A model generated the notes under the pieces. It saw nothing but the letters and a program-made list of their open reading frames with translations, had not been told where the DNA came from and did no database searches. DNA of 64,000 bases from Mesorhizobium loti (GTDB lineage Bacteria > Pseudomonadota > Alphaproteobacteria > Rhizobiales > Rhizobiaceae), in the NCBI GenBank assembly GCA_002356515.1, contig AP017605.1, positions 2,852,001 to 2,916,000 of the forward strand, written 5' to 3'. The stretch's first letter is position 1, and each line of letters opens with the position of its first letter. Below are positions 43,002-52,429 of the stretch, in pieces. A program made the position numbers and the translations under genes.

Positions 43002-44555
43002 CTAATAGGTCGTCAGCGGCTGGAACCGGCCCGCTGGCGACGCGGCCAGTTCCGCCCAGTCGATCTCTTCTTCCAGCCGGTGATAGGCCTCGTCGCCGAT
43101 CGTGCCGTTGCTGCGCAATTCCTCCAGCGTGTCGCGCTGGCGGTTGATAGCGTAGAGGCGCAGCCGGTCGTATTCGGTCGCGGCTTGAGCGTCCTCCGGG
43201 TTTTCCGCAACGACACGCTGAGCCTCATACTGCTCGCGCACGACAGCCGCCGCGGCCGAGGTCTTGCGGCTCAGCACGTCGAGTGCCGCCTGCATGACGG
43301 CGACGCGCGCCTGCGCCACCTCATTGTCGACTGTCCTGTCGGGATCGAAGTTGAGTATCCGCAGCAACGGCTTAAGCGTCATCCCCTGCAGCACCAGCGT
43401 GCCCAGAACCACCGCGAAGGCGGCAAGCACGATCGGGTCACGTCCGGGAAAGCCGGCCGGCAGCGCGATGGCCACCACCAGCGTCACCAGCCCGCGCATG
43501 CCGCACCAGCCGACGAGCACGGCGCCGCCAAAGGTCGGCAAATCCCGCTTTTTGTCTTCGCCGCCGAAGCGGGCAAACCATCGTATGATCGCAACATAAC
43601 TCGCCACCCAGACGAGACGTGCGACGATGACGACGACCAGCACCGTCGCGGCGAAAAGAAAGGCTTGGCCTTGCCCTTCGCCGGAAAGCCGGCCGACGAT
43701 CGAGCGCGCCTGCAGGCCCATCAGCACGAAAGCCAGCACGTTGAGCACGAACACCGCCGACTCCCACACCGAATAGGTGCTGACGCGCCGCCTTGCCGAC
43801 ATGCGGCGTGGCGCCCTGCGCGCAAGGGTGATGGCATAGACGACGATGGTGATGATGGCGGAAAGACCGAGCTTGTCGGCCAGGATCCACACGCCGAACG
43901 TGCCGGCGAACTGCACCACAGTGCTGCTCGCCGCATCTTCGATCCGGGTGAGCGTCAGCAGCGAGAAGCGGCCAAGCACATAACCCGCGATCAGGCTGCC
44001 TATGGTCGACAACAGGATCGTCGGAATGGCGTTGCTCAACATGATCGAGCCGAGCGCGGCCGAGACTGCCAGCCGATAGATCAAGAGCGCGGTGGCATCG
44101 TTGAGCAGGCTCTCGCCCTGCAGGATGGCGGTGATGCGGTGCGGCACCTTGAATTGCCCAAGCACGGCTGATGCCGCCACCGCATCCGGCGGCGCGACGA
44201 TGGCGCCAAGCGCGATCGCCGCGGCGATCGGCAGGCCGGCCATCTTCCAGCCAACGAAGGCAACCACGACAGTGGTGAAGACCACGGCGCCAAGCGCCAG
44301 CAATAGCAGTGACAGCCGGTAGCGCTTCAGGTCGCGCAGCGAGGTGTCATAGGCGGCATCGAGAAGCACCGGCGCGATGAACAGCGCAAGCGCCAGTTCC
44401 GGATCGATCTCGATCATCGGCGCGCCAGGCACGAAGGCAATGGCGACCCCGGCCAGGGCCAGCAGGGACGGATAGGGAACCTCCAGCCGCCGCGACAGTG
44501 CCGTCAGCGCAACGGCTGTCAAAAGCAGGATAAGGGTGAGTTCAAAAAGAGCCAT
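43002..44555 (-). CDS. Monovalent cation:proton antiporter (CPA1/NhaP type)
   Basis: 517 residues with about 11-12 membrane helices through residue 410, including the core AIALGAIVAPPDAVAASAVL (in CPA1 proteins this helix carries the ion-binding Asp) and QGESLLNDATALLIYR with the conserved Asn-Asp. The C-terminal 100 residues form a cytoplasmic, coiled-coil-rich tail (VVREQYEAQR). It exchanges Na+ or K+ for H+ in pH and salt balance. ATG start. It lies opposite the glutathione transferase; the two are divergent. Confidence 0.9.
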   Translation of the reverse strand: MALFELTLILLLTAVALTALSRRLEVPYPSLLALAGVAIAFVPGAPMIEIDPELALALFIAPVLLDAAYDTSLRDLKRYRLSLLLLALGAVVFTTVVVAFVGWKMAGLPIAAAIALGAIVAPPDAVAASAVLGQFKVPHRITAILQGESLLNDATALLIYRLAVSAALGSIMLSNAIPTILLSTIGSLIAGYVLGRFSLLTLTRIEDAASSTVVQFAGTFGVWILADKLGLSAIITIVVYAITLARRAPRRMSARRRVSTYSVWESAVFVLNVLAFVLMGLQARSIVGRLSGEGQGQAFLFAATVLVVVIVARLVWVASYVAIIRWFARFGGEDKKRDLPTFGGAVLVGWCGMRGLVTLVVAIALPAGFPGRDPIVLAAFAVVLGTLVLQGMTLKPLLRILNFDPDRTVDNEVAQARVAVMQAALDVLSRKTSAAAAVVREQYEAQRVVAENPEDAQAATEYDRLRLYAINRQRDTLEELRSNGTIGDEAYHRLEEEIDWAELAASPAGRFQPLTTY

Positions 44556-44679
44556 GGGCGGTTACTTCAATGGGACGGGAGTGCCGGTACAAATATTCGT
44601 GCAGGATGCGGTGAATTGGCCATCAAACTCAAGCCCTCTGGCCGTACGCCTCAACCGCCTCCTGCCGTACAAGACCGGT

Positions 44680-45306
44680 ATGATCCTCATCGGCCAATAT
44701 GACTCGCCTTTCGTGCGCCGTGTCGGCATCGCGCTGACCCTGTATGGCATACCCTTCGAGCACCGTCCGTGGTCGGCCTTCGGCGATGCCGACAAGATTC
44801 GGCCCTACAACCCGCTGACGCGGGTGCCGACATTGGTGCTGGACAATGGCGAGGTGCTGATCGAAAGCCATTTGATGCTGGACTACCTCGACGGCCTCGT
44901 CCCGGGCGAAAAGAGGATGTTTCCGACAGAGGAGCCGCTGCGCCATCAAGCGCTGAAGGTTTCGGCCCTGGCCACCGGGCTCGGCGACAAGGCGGTCAGC
45001 CTGTTTTACGAGAAGCGGTTGCACGAGAAGGTCTCCAACGTCTGGGCCGGGCGCTGCCGCACGCAAATCGAGACCGTGCTTGCCGTGTTGGAAGCCGATC
45101 GTGCCGAGCGGTCGACACCTTACTGGTTCGGTGACCGCATCGGCCATGCCGACATCGCGGTCGCCGCCGTGCTGCGTTTCATCGGCGAGGCGCATCCAGG
45201 GCTTGTGTCGCTGGCCGACTTTCCGGCGCTAAACACTCACGCCACGCGGATGGAAGCGCTGGTGGTCTTTCAGGAGATCTCGCAGCCCTTCATCGCGCCG
45301 GCTTGA
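44680..45306 (+). CDS. Glutathione S-transferase family protein
   Basis: 208 residues from ATG 44680 (MILIGQYDSPFVRRVGIALTL), the expected start of the thioredoxin-like N-domain. The SPFVRRV segment holds the glutathione-activating Ser, NPLTRVPTLVLDNGEVLIES the cis-Pro and Glu-Ser that bind glutathione, and an all-alpha C-domain follows. The open frame extends 48 codons further upstream without homology. It conjugates or reduces with glutathione in the cytoplasm. It is 42 bp ahead of the small ClpX-type zinc protein. Confidence 0.88.
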   Translation: MILIGQYDSPFVRRVGIALTLYGIPFEHRPWSAFGDADKIRPYNPLTRVPTLVLDNGEVLIESHLMLDYLDGLVPGEKRMFPTEEPLRHQALKVSALATGLGDKAVSLFYEKRLHEKVSNVWAGRCRTQIETVLAVLEADRAERSTPYWFGDRIGHADIAVAAVLRFIGEAHPGLVSLADFPALNTHATRMEALVVFQEISQPFIAPA

Positions 45307-45348
45307 AGGGTCTAAGATCCATCTGCAGAAGGCTTGAAGGACTGCGCT

Positions 45349-45543
45349 ATGGCACCCGAACCGCACTGCTCGTTTTGTGGAAAATCCCAAGCAGAGGTGC
45401 TGCAGATAATTGCAGGCCCAGACGCCTTCATTTGCAATGAATGTATTCAGATGTGCGTCGAGATCGTCGCAACCCAAAATCCCGATTGGCTGGACCAGCA
45501 TCGCCAGTTTCTGACGACGCTACCCTCGAATTCTCGATATTGA
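45349..45543 (+). CDS. Standalone ClpX-type C4 zinc-binding domain protein
   Basis: 64 residues from ATG 45349, with AAGGA 7 bases upstream. Cysteines in [12 protein letters not shown] and [14 protein letters not shown] give the C-x2-C-x(18-19)-C-x2-C pattern of the ClpX N-terminal domain, including AGPDAF and the dimer-forming helix. There is no AAA+ part: the protein ends 25 residues after the last zinc cysteine. In ClpX this domain dimerises and docks adaptors and substrates. A free copy could compete for or redirect adaptors. The role is inferred; I know of no proven function. Confidence 0.82.
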   Translation: MAPEPHCSFCGKSQAEVLQIIAGPDAFICNECIQMCVEIVATQNPDWLDQHRQFLTTLPSNSRY

Positions 45544-45561
45544 ACGCGCCGCCAGGCGAGA

Positions 45562-46626
45562 TCAGTGCAAGACCAGCATGTCGTCCGATGAGAACGAAAT
45601 CTCGGCCTTCTCGCCAACGGCGGGCGGCGGTGTCGCCGGGCTGTTGAACGTGTCGAGCGACACCGTGTTGCCGCCGATGCCGACGCGAACGCGGATCACC
45701 GAGCCGAGGAAATGCACTTCGGAGATCTCGCCGGACAGGCTGGAATCGCGACCGGGCTGACGGCCCAGCGAAATCGCTTCCGGCCGCAGCGCCAGCGACA
45801 GCGTATCGCCGGACTTGGATCCGTTGAGCTTGCCCTTCAGCGAGACCTGTTCGGAATTGACCCGCACCGTGCCAGCCGCCGCGTCGGTGACGGTGCCTTC
45901 CAGCACATTCAATGTGCCGACGAAATTGGCGACGAACTTGGTCGCTGGGCGGTTGTAGATTTCGAACGGCGTGCCAACCTGCTCGGCCTTGCCGCCATAC
46001 ATGACCGCGATGCGGTCGGAGATCGACAGCGCCTCTTCCTGGTCATGGGTGACGAAGATGGTGGTGATGCCGAGCTTCTTCTGGATGGACCGGATTTCTT
46101 CACGCAGCGAGACACGCACCTTGGCATCCAGCGCCGAGAGCGGCTCGTCGAGCAGCAGCAGCTTCGGTTTCGGCGCGATCGCACGCGCCAGCGCGATGCG
46201 CTGCTGCTGGCCGCCCGAGAGCTGGTAGGGGTAACGGTCAGCCATTTGCGGCAGCTTGATGATACCCAGCATCTCGGTGACACGGGCGTCGATTTCCGCC
46301 TTGGGCATGCCGGCGACCTTCAGGCCGAAACCGATGTTCTGCGCCACGGTCAGGTTCGGAAACAGCGCATACGCCTGGAACACCATCCCGACATTGCGCT
46401 GATTGGGCTTCAGCCTCGTAATGTCCTTGCCGCCAACGACGATCTTGCCGGCGCTCGGCTCCTCGAAGCCCGCGACCATGCGCAGCACCGTTGTCTTGCC
46501 GCAGCCGGATGGTCCGAGGAAAGAGACGAATTCACCACGTTCAACGTCGAGATTGAAATCCTCCACCACCGTGGTGGCGCCGAAGGATTTTCGAACGTGC
46601 TGGATGGAGAGGAACGGGTCGGCCAT
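45562..46626 (-). CDS. ABC transporter ATP-binding protein (PotA/FbpC type)
   Basis: 354 residues: Walker A GPSGCGKTT, signature LSGGQQQRIALAR, Walker B LLLLDEPLSALD, switch His in FVTHDQEEAL, then a TOBE domain (about 275-354) with LRPEAISLG. The form is that of ATPases for polyamine, phosphonate or ferric importers, with an SBP-family-1 receptor. It is the last gene of a receptor-permease-permease-ATPase operon and starts 16 bp after the second permease gene. It energises import from the cytoplasm. Confidence 0.93.
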   Translation of the reverse strand: MADPFLSIQHVRKSFGATTVVEDFNLDVERGEFVSFLGPSGCGKTTVLRMVAGFEEPSAGKIVVGGKDITRLKPNQRNVGMVFQAYALFPNLTVAQNIGFGLKVAGMPKAEIDARVTEMLGIIKLPQMADRYPYQLSGGQQQRIALARAIAPKPKLLLLDEPLSALDAKVRVSLREEIRSIQKKLGITTIFVTHDQEEALSISDRIAVMYGGKAEQVGTPFEIYNRPATKFVANFVGTLNVLEGTVTDAAAGTVRVNSEQVSLKGKLNGSKSGDTLSLALRPEAISLGRQPGRDSSLSGEISEVHFLGSVIRVRVGIGGNTVSLDTFNSPATPPPAVGEKAEISFSSDDMLVLH

Positions 46627-46642
46627 GGTGTTGTTCTTTCGA

Positions 46643-47434
46643 TCAGTTCGGGCGGTTCGCCGATTTCGGCGCGAAGCGAGACAGGATCTGGATCAGCGAC
46701 ATGCAACCCCAGGTGATGGCGAAGGCAATGATAGCAAGCGCTGCCGGTTCGTAGGCGCGGTTGGCGCCGATGTTCTGCAGATACGGGCCGAAGGCCGGCC
46801 GGTTGAGCAGGCTTGCCATAGTGAATTCACCAATGACAATCGCGAAGGTCAGGAACGCACCCGACAACACCGCGATCAACACGTTGGGCAGGATAACACG
46901 GGTGACGATCGTCCCCCAGCCGGCGCCGAGAATCTGCGCCGCTTCCGTCAGCGTGCGCACGTCGATGGTGCGAAGTCCTGTATCCACCGCGCGGTACATA
47001 TAGGGCAACGACAGCGTGGCATAGCCGATAACCAACAAGGCATTGGTGCCCGTGTCGGTCGCCAGGAACGGCAACGGCGAATTCGAGCCATACATTCTGA
47101 TGTATCCGAAGACGATGACGATGGCCGGGATGACCAGCGGCAGCAAGGTGATGAACTCGACGATGGGGCGCAGCTGCGGCAGGCGCAGCCGGATCCAGTA
47201 GGCGGCGGGCACCACGATGAGCACGCCGAGAATGATGGTGAAAACGGCGGCAAGCACCGAATAGCCGAATGTCGCCTGGAAGCGTGCGTCGCCCAGCACG
47301 ACCTTATAGGCGTCAAAGGAGTAGACGCCGCGGCGCATGCGCATGGAGAACTCCACTGTCGCGATCAGCGGAATGAAGAAATAGACCGCCCCCAGCGCGA
47401 AGACGACCCAGGCCCAGAACCTGCCAGCCTTCAT
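46643..47434 (-). CDS. ABC transporter permease (PotC type)
   Basis: 263 residues from ATG 47432-47434 (MKAGRFWAWVVFALGAVYFF), preceded by GAGGTG; a longer open frame upstream is only the shadow of the other permease. Six membrane helices and the EAA-type loop LTEAAQILGAGWGTIVTRVI. It forms the inner-membrane channel with the permease encoded just before it, whose stop overlaps this start by 4 bp. Confidence 0.9.
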   Translation of the reverse strand: MKAGRFWAWVVFALGAVYFFIPLIATVEFSMRMRRGVYSFDAYKVVLGDARFQATFGYSVLAAVFTIILGVLIVVPAAYWIRLRLPQLRPIVEFITLLPLVIPAIVIVFGYIRMYGSNSPLPFLATDTGTNALLVIGYATLSLPYMYRAVDTGLRTIDVRTLTEAAQILGAGWGTIVTRVILPNVLIAVLSGAFLTFAIVIGEFTMASLLNRPAFGPYLQNIGANRAYEPAALAIIAFAITWGCMSLIQILSRFAPKSANRPN

Positions 47435-48345
47435 TTGAGCCACCTCTCGGAACGGGTGCGGAACCAGATGTAGAAGACATTGGCAAGACCGGTGATGACG
47501 ATCATGCCGAAGGCTATGGCATAGCCGAGATGGGCATTGTGCAGCACGTCGCCACGGATCTGGGCATAGAGCAGGATCGGCACGATGTTGAGCGACGAGC
47601 CGGTCAGCGCATAGGCGGTGGCGATGGCGCCGAAGGCATTGGCGAACAACAGGATCACGGTGCCGAGGAAGCTCGGCCAGATCACCGGGATGACCACCAT
47701 GCGCCAATACTGGGACATGGTCGCACCCAGCGTTGCGGCGGCCTCGCCCCACTCCTTCTTCAGCCCGTCGATGGCCGGCACGATGATCACCACCATCAGC
47801 GGAATCTGGAAGTAGACATAGGTCAGCGTCAGTCCCCAGAACGACAGGATGTTGAAGCCATGCGCGTAGATGTTGAGACCGAACAGCGTGTTCAGAATCA
47901 CTGTCGCAAGGCCGAGCCGGCCGAGCGTGGCGAGGAAGGCGAAGGCCAGCGGCACGCCGGCAAAATTCGAGGCGACGCCGGAAAACGTCAGGGTCGCGGA
48001 GCGTATCCAGTCTGGCAGGCCGCCACGCACGATGGCAATGGCAATCGCCAAACCCGCAAAGGCGCCAATCAGCGATGAAGCAAGGCTGACCTTGATCGAA
48101 ATCAAGTAGGCGGCAACGATCGACGGCTGCGCCAATGCAACTATGTTTTCGAGTGTGAATTCACCAGCATCGTTCTGGAATGCGCCAAGCATCAGATAGA
48201 GCGTGGGCAGGATCAGGAACATTATGGCGAAGATGAAGAAGGGCGCGACACCGAGCCACTGGGTCGGCAGCCTCATGCTGCGCGCCTCGGCGGGAGGCGC
48301 GGTCTTCCCGGAAACAGCGTGGTCGGACATTGAGATATCGGTCAT
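47431..48345 (-). CDS. ABC transporter permease (PotB type)
   Basis: 304 residues from ATG 48343-48345 (MTDISMSDHAV); starts five codons later or 21 codons earlier cannot be excluded. Six membrane helices from about residue 30, EAA-type loop EWGEAAATLGATMSQYWRMV. It is the first permease of the importer, 66 bp after the receptor gene, with the downstream permease translationally coupled. Substrate class follows the receptor: a small cationic or amino compound is likely but not proven. Confidence 0.88.
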   Translation of the reverse strand: MTDISMSDHAVSGKTAPPAEARSMRLPTQWLGVAPFFIFAIMFLILPTLYLMLGAFQNDAGEFTLENIVALAQPSIVAAYLISIKVSLASSLIGAFAGLAIAIAIVRGGLPDWIRSATLTFSGVASNFAGVPLAFAFLATLGRLGLATVILNTLFGLNIYAHGFNILSFWGLTLTYVYFQIPLMVVIIVPAIDGLKKEWGEAAATLGATMSQYWRMVVIPVIWPSFLGTVILLFANAFGAIATAYALTGSSLNIVPILLYAQIRGDVLHNAHLGYAIAFGMIVITGLANVFYIWFRTRSERWLK

Positions 48346-48411
48346 GCGCCGGCTACCGTCTTCGAGAGAAAGAACCGGGCGGCCGTGAAGCCGCCCGGTG
48401 AATCTCAACTG

Positions 48412-49518
48412 TTACTTGACGTTGGCGCCGACAACGGCGTCCCAGTTCTTGGTGATGGCTTCCTTGGCCTTGCCCTGCTCGTCAAGCGTCGGGAACACCG
48501 CGGCCGCATAGGACTCAGCCGGCGGCAGCTTGGCCAGCACGTCCGCAGGGATCTTGCCGTTCTTGGCGAGATCGTTGAAACGGATCGGGTGGCAATAGCC
48601 CTTCAGCCAGGCGATCTGGCCTTCGTCGGAATACAGGTATTCCAGCCAGAGCTTGGCCGCATTGGGATGCGGCGCGTAGGCGCTGATCGCCTGCACGTAG
48701 ACACCGGCGACGACACCTGTCTTCGGCACGACGACGTCGACGGGCGGGTTGCCCTTCAGCGTGTCGCGGCCGGCGAGCGCGTTGTAGTCCCAGGTGACCA
48801 GGATCGGGGTCTGGCCCTGGGCCAGCGTCGCGGCCTTACCGATGACCGGCACGAAATTGCCGGCGGCGTTGAGTTTCTTGAAGAAGTCGAGGCCAGCGGT
48901 GCCGGCGGCTTCACCAGCAGCCGCACCCGTCGACAAGCCAGCGGCGTACACCGCCTGGATGGCCTGGTTCGAGGCGCGCGGATCACCGGCAAGAGCAACC
49001 GAGTTGGCGAATTCCGGCTTCAGGAGATCTGCCCAGTCCGTCGGCGACGTCTTCACCAGGTCCTTGTTCACCTGGAAGGAAAGCACGCCGTAGTAGTCGC
49101 CCGTCCAGAAGCCGTCGGCATCCTTGGCGCTGTCGGGGATCGAGTCCCAGGTCGATACCTTGTAGGCCTGGATCAGACCGTCCTTCTTGGCGGACGGACC
49201 GAAGGACAGGCCGACGTCGATGACGTCGGGCGCCTGCGGGCCCTTGTTGTCCTTGTTGGCCTTGATCGCCTCGACCTCGTCGCCGGAACCGGCATCGGGG
49301 TTGAGCTCGTTGATGGTGATTTCCGGATACTTCGCCTTGAAGCCGGCGATGACGTCGCCGTAACCGCACCAGTCGTGCGGCAGGGCGATGGTGGTGAGCT
49401 GGCCCTCGGCCTTCGCGGCCTTGACGAGATCATCCAGCGAAGCCGCGGACGAAATCACCGACGACACCATAAGGGTCGCGGCCGAAAGGGAAAGCACCTT
49501 CCCCGTGAATTTGAACAT
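48412..49518 (-). CDS. ABC transporter substrate-binding protein, family 1 (PotD/FbpA-like)
   Basis: 368 residues from ATG 49516-49518 with GGAGAG upstream. Signal peptide MFKFTGKVLSLSAATLMVSS, probably cleaved near SSAAS. The mature protein has KAEGQLTTIALPHDWCGYGD, NPDAGSGDEVEAIKA and VTWDYNALAGRD, a type II periplasmic-binding fold of the polyamine/iron/phosphonate receptor group. It is the first gene of the importer operon. The neighbouring glutamylation enzymes suggest an amino alcohol, amine or betaine-like ligand; this is inference from context. Confidence 0.88.
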   Translation of the reverse strand: MFKFTGKVLSLSAATLMVSSVISSAASLDDLVKAAKAEGQLTTIALPHDWCGYGDVIAGFKAKYPEITINELNPDAGSGDEVEAIKANKDNKGPQAPDVIDVGLSFGPSAKKDGLIQAYKVSTWDSIPDSAKDADGFWTGDYYGVLSFQVNKDLVKTSPTDWADLLKPEFANSVALAGDPRASNQAIQAVYAAGLSTGAAAGEAAGTAGLDFFKKLNAAGNFVPVIGKAATLAQGQTPILVTWDYNALAGRDTLKGNPPVDVVVPKTGVVAGVYVQAISAYAPHPNAAKLWLEYLYSDEGQIAWLKGYCHPIRFNDLAKNGKIPADVLAKLPPAESYAAAVFPTLDEQGKAKEAITKNWDAVVGANVK

Positions 49519-49761
49519 GTGTTCTCTCCGTTGAACTGACGCCGTTGGACGCCTGCGATGCGGTATCGTTTTCATGTGACAGCCAGATGAAAGCTTTATG
49601 AAACCGGCTGCTCGCAGTGCGAAAAAGTAAACTCTTTTTAACCGGTTGTAGCAATCGCCTCGCAATTCTTTTTCCGGCTAATTAGTTTGTGCCTTGCCCT
49701 TCATCCCCTCCCCTTGTTTTTGTACCCCTTTTTCAGATCAATTTCCTATGCCGAAAACGTC

Positions 49762-50934
49762 TCAGATCGTACCGGCAATGGCATTTTCCAGCAGCGTCAG
49801 CGCCGCCTTCTTGGTCAGCTTGACCGGGTTGCCGCCCGCTGTCGGGTCGACCACCGCCATGTCGGCGATCAGCGCCTTGCGCTTCTTGTCCATATCGAGC
49901 CCCTTGATCAGGCCAGGCAGCGCGTGCGGCACCTTCAACTCCTTGCGCAGCTTGATGACCGCCTTGGCGAAGCCGTCAAAGCCACCCTTGATGCCGCAAT
50001 AGGCCGCGAGCCGGGCGATACGCTCCTCGATGGCGTCACGGTTGAAGGCCAGCACATAGGGCATGAACACGGCGTTGGTCATGCCGTGATGGGTGTCGTA
50101 GAGCGCGCCGATCGGGTGCGACAGCGAGTGGATGGCGCCCAGTCCCTTCTGGAAGGCGGCAGCGCCCATGGCCGCCGCACTCATCATATGGGCGCGCGCG
50201 ACAAGGTCCTTGCCGTTGGCATAGGCCTTCGGCAGGTTTTCGAACACCAGCCGGACACCTTCCACCGCAATACCGTCGGCCATGGGGTGATAGCCCGGCG
50301 CGCAATAGGCTTCGAGGCAGTGGGCGAGCGCATCCATGCCGGTGCCGGCGGTGATGAAAGCCGGCATGCCGACCGACAGTTCCGGATCGGCAATGACGAT
50401 CGCCGGCAAAAGCTTCGGATGGAAGATGACCTTCTTGGTGTGCGTTTCTTCATTGGTGATGACACCGGCGCGGCCGACTTCCGAGCCTGTGCCTGCCGTG
50501 GTCGGCACGGCGATGATCGGCGCGATGGCGTCCGAATTGGCGCGCGTCCACCAGTCGCCGACATCCTCGAAATCCCACACCGGCCGCGTCTGACCCGCCT
50601 GGAAGGCGATCAGCTTGCCGAGATCGAGCGCCGAGCCGCCGCCGAAGGCGATGACGCCGTCATGCTTGCCCTTCTTGAACACGGCGATGCCGGCAGTGAG
50701 GTTGGAATCGACCGGGTTTGGCTTCACCTCGGAAAACACGCCATAGGGCACCTTGGCATCGTCGAGGATCTTCAGCGTCGAAGCGACGACCGGCAGCTTG
50801 GCCAGCCCCGGATCGGTGACGAAGAGCGGCCGCTTGATGCCGGTGGCATCAAGCACCTCAGGCAGTTCCTTGATGCGCCCGGCGCCGAAGCGGACGGTGG
50901 TGGGGTAGTTCCATTTGGAGATCAGCTTGGACAT
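49762..50934 (-). CDS. Iron-containing alcohol dehydrogenase (group III)
   Basis: 390 residues. NAD-binding IAFGGGSALDLGKLIAF (about 98-115) and PTTAGTGSEVGRAGVIT; iron ligands in ADPELSVGMP, GMDALAHCLEAY, GAIHSLSHPIGALYDTHHG. All four metal-ligand positions are in place. It reversibly oxidises a primary alcohol to aldehyde with NAD. It is 18 bp behind the aldehyde dehydrogenase gene on the same strand, so the pair should perform alcohol to aldehyde to acid. ATG start at 50932-50934 with AAAGACAAAAA upstream, a weak ribosome site. Confidence 0.93.
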   Translation of the reverse strand: MSKLISKWNYPTTVRFGAGRIKELPEVLDATGIKRPLFVTDPGLAKLPVVASTLKILDDAKVPYGVFSEVKPNPVDSNLTAGIAVFKKGKHDGVIAFGGGSALDLGKLIAFQAGQTRPVWDFEDVGDWWTRANSDAIAPIIAVPTTAGTGSEVGRAGVITNEETHTKKVIFHPKLLPAIVIADPELSVGMPAFITAGTGMDALAHCLEAYCAPGYHPMADGIAVEGVRLVFENLPKAYANGKDLVARAHMMSAAAMGAAAFQKGLGAIHSLSHPIGALYDTHHGMTNAVFMPYVLAFNRDAIEERIARLAAYCGIKGGFDGFAKAVIKLRKELKVPHALPGLIKGLDMDKKRKALIADMAVVDPTAGGNPVKLTKKAALTLLENAIAGTI

Positions 50935-50952
50935 TTTTTGTCTTTCGAAAAA

Positions 50953-52341
50953 TCAGATGGCTTCGCGCAGGTGGAAGGATTTCGGCCGGGTCAGATTATC
51001 GTAGCCGATGGCCGACAGTCCCGCGCCCTTGCCGGTGTCCTTGACGCCGGTCCAGACCAGGGCCGGATCGAGATAGTCGCAGCGGTTCATGAACACCGTA
51101 CCGGTCTCGATGCGGTTGCCGATCGCCACCGCATGCTCGGTGTCGCGGGTCCAGATCGAAGCTGTCAGCCCGTATTGACTGTCGTTCATCAGCGCGATCG
51201 CCTCCTCGTCGTTGCGCACCTTCATGATGCCGACGATCGGGCCAAAGCTTTCCTCGCGCATGACGCTCATCTGATGGTCGACTTCAGTCAGCACTTCCGG
51301 TGCCAGGTAGGGCGAGCCGGCCTTGTCGTTAGCCACCTTCATGTTGATGTGCGCCTTAGCGCCCTTGCGCAGCGCCTCGGCCTTCTGCTCGCGGATCAGG
51401 TCGGCGAAACGCGCCTGCGCCATCGGCCCCATCGTCGTCGCCTGTTCCAGTGGATTGCCGACGACATAGTTCTTGGTCTCGGCGATGAAGCCCTCGACGA
51501 ACTCGTCATAGACCTTCTCATGCACATAGACGCGCTCGATGCCGCAGCAGCACTGGCCGGAATTGTAGAAGGCGCCGTCGACCAGATTGGCAACCGCATG
51601 ATCCATCTTGGCGTCGGGCAGCACATAGGCCGGATCCTTGCCGCCAAGCTCGAGGCCGAGCGTCATGAACGTACCCGCCGCCGCCTTTTCGATGGCGCGG
51701 CCGCCGCCGACCGAACCGGTGAAGTTGACATGGTCGATCTTGCCGGAGCCAAGCAGCTTCTCGGTCTGGGCGTGATTGAGCACGACATTCTGGAACACGC
51801 CCTTGGGCAGGCCGACCTTGTCGAAGGCCTGCTGAAAACGCTCGCCGACCAGCAGCGTCTGCGCCGCATGTTTGAGGATGACGGCGTTCCCGGCCATTAG
51901 CGCCGGCACGATGGTGTTGACGGCGGTCAGATAGGGATAGTTCCACGGCGCGATCACCATCACCACGCCGAGCGGATCCTTCTTCACGTAGCGGCGGAAC
52001 CCATCCTTCGGGTTGGAGGCTGGCACGGATCTAAGCGCAGCTTCAGCGATCTCGACCATGTAATTGGTGCGCTCCTTGACGCCGCCGAACTCGCCGCCAT
52101 AGCGCACCGGACGCCCCATCTGCCAGGCGATCTCCGGCACGATCTCGTCGGTCATCGCCACCAGCGCTTCGAGCATCGCCAGAATATACTTGCCGCGCTC
52201 GACGATCGGCGTCTCAGCCCACTTCTCCTGCGCCGCCTTGGCGCGCTCGACAGCGGCATTGATCGCCTGGTCCGTGGCCACGGGCCGCTCGGCATAGATC
52301 GAGCCATCGATGGGGGATATCAACTTGACCGTTTCGGTCAT
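50953..52341 (-). CDS. NAD(P)-dependent aldehyde dehydrogenase
   Basis: 462 residues, an ALDH with IAPWNYPYLTAVNTIVPALM, NFTGSVGGGRAI, general base in LELGGKDPAYV, and catalytic Cys in YNSGQCCCGIERVYVH. The family branch is that of succinate-semialdehyde/aminoaldehyde dehydrogenases. It oxidises the aldehyde made by the neighbouring alcohol dehydrogenase. The ATG at 52339-52341 follows GACTGAAGGA. It lies 88 bp after the glutamine-synthetase-like gene on the same strand. Confidence 0.93.
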   Translation of the reverse strand: MTETVKLISPIDGSIYAERPVATDQAINAAVERAKAAQEKWAETPIVERGKYILAMLEALVAMTDEIVPEIAWQMGRPVRYGGEFGGVKERTNYMVEIAEAALRSVPASNPKDGFRRYVKKDPLGVVMVIAPWNYPYLTAVNTIVPALMAGNAVILKHAAQTLLVGERFQQAFDKVGLPKGVFQNVVLNHAQTEKLLGSGKIDHVNFTGSVGGGRAIEKAAAGTFMTLGLELGGKDPAYVLPDAKMDHAVANLVDGAFYNSGQCCCGIERVYVHEKVYDEFVEGFIAETKNYVVGNPLEQATTMGPMAQARFADLIREQKAEALRKGAKAHINMKVANDKAGSPYLAPEVLTEVDHQMSVMREESFGPIVGIMKVRNDEEAIALMNDSQYGLTASIWTRDTEHAVAIGNRIETGTVFMNRCDYLDPALVWTGVKDTGKGAGLSAIGYDNLTRPKSFHLREAI

Positions 52342-52429
52342 TCCTTCAGTCCTCGCACTTCATGAAATCTTGATTTTGACGTCGCCCGCCATTTCAGACG
52401 ATGGCTAGGGAGGGCGACGCCGACATAGT

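Noticed and set aside
45562-49518. Ferric iron importer assignment for the PotABCD-like system
   Set aside because: The receptor lacks an obvious paired-tyrosine iron site in what I can read and the context is amine metabolism; I left the ligand open.
49687-51900. 737-codon open frame on the plus strand
   Set aside because: Lies opposite the iron alcohol dehydrogenase and aldehyde dehydrogenase genes, whose catalytic residues are intact; its composition is that of a reverse-complement frame.
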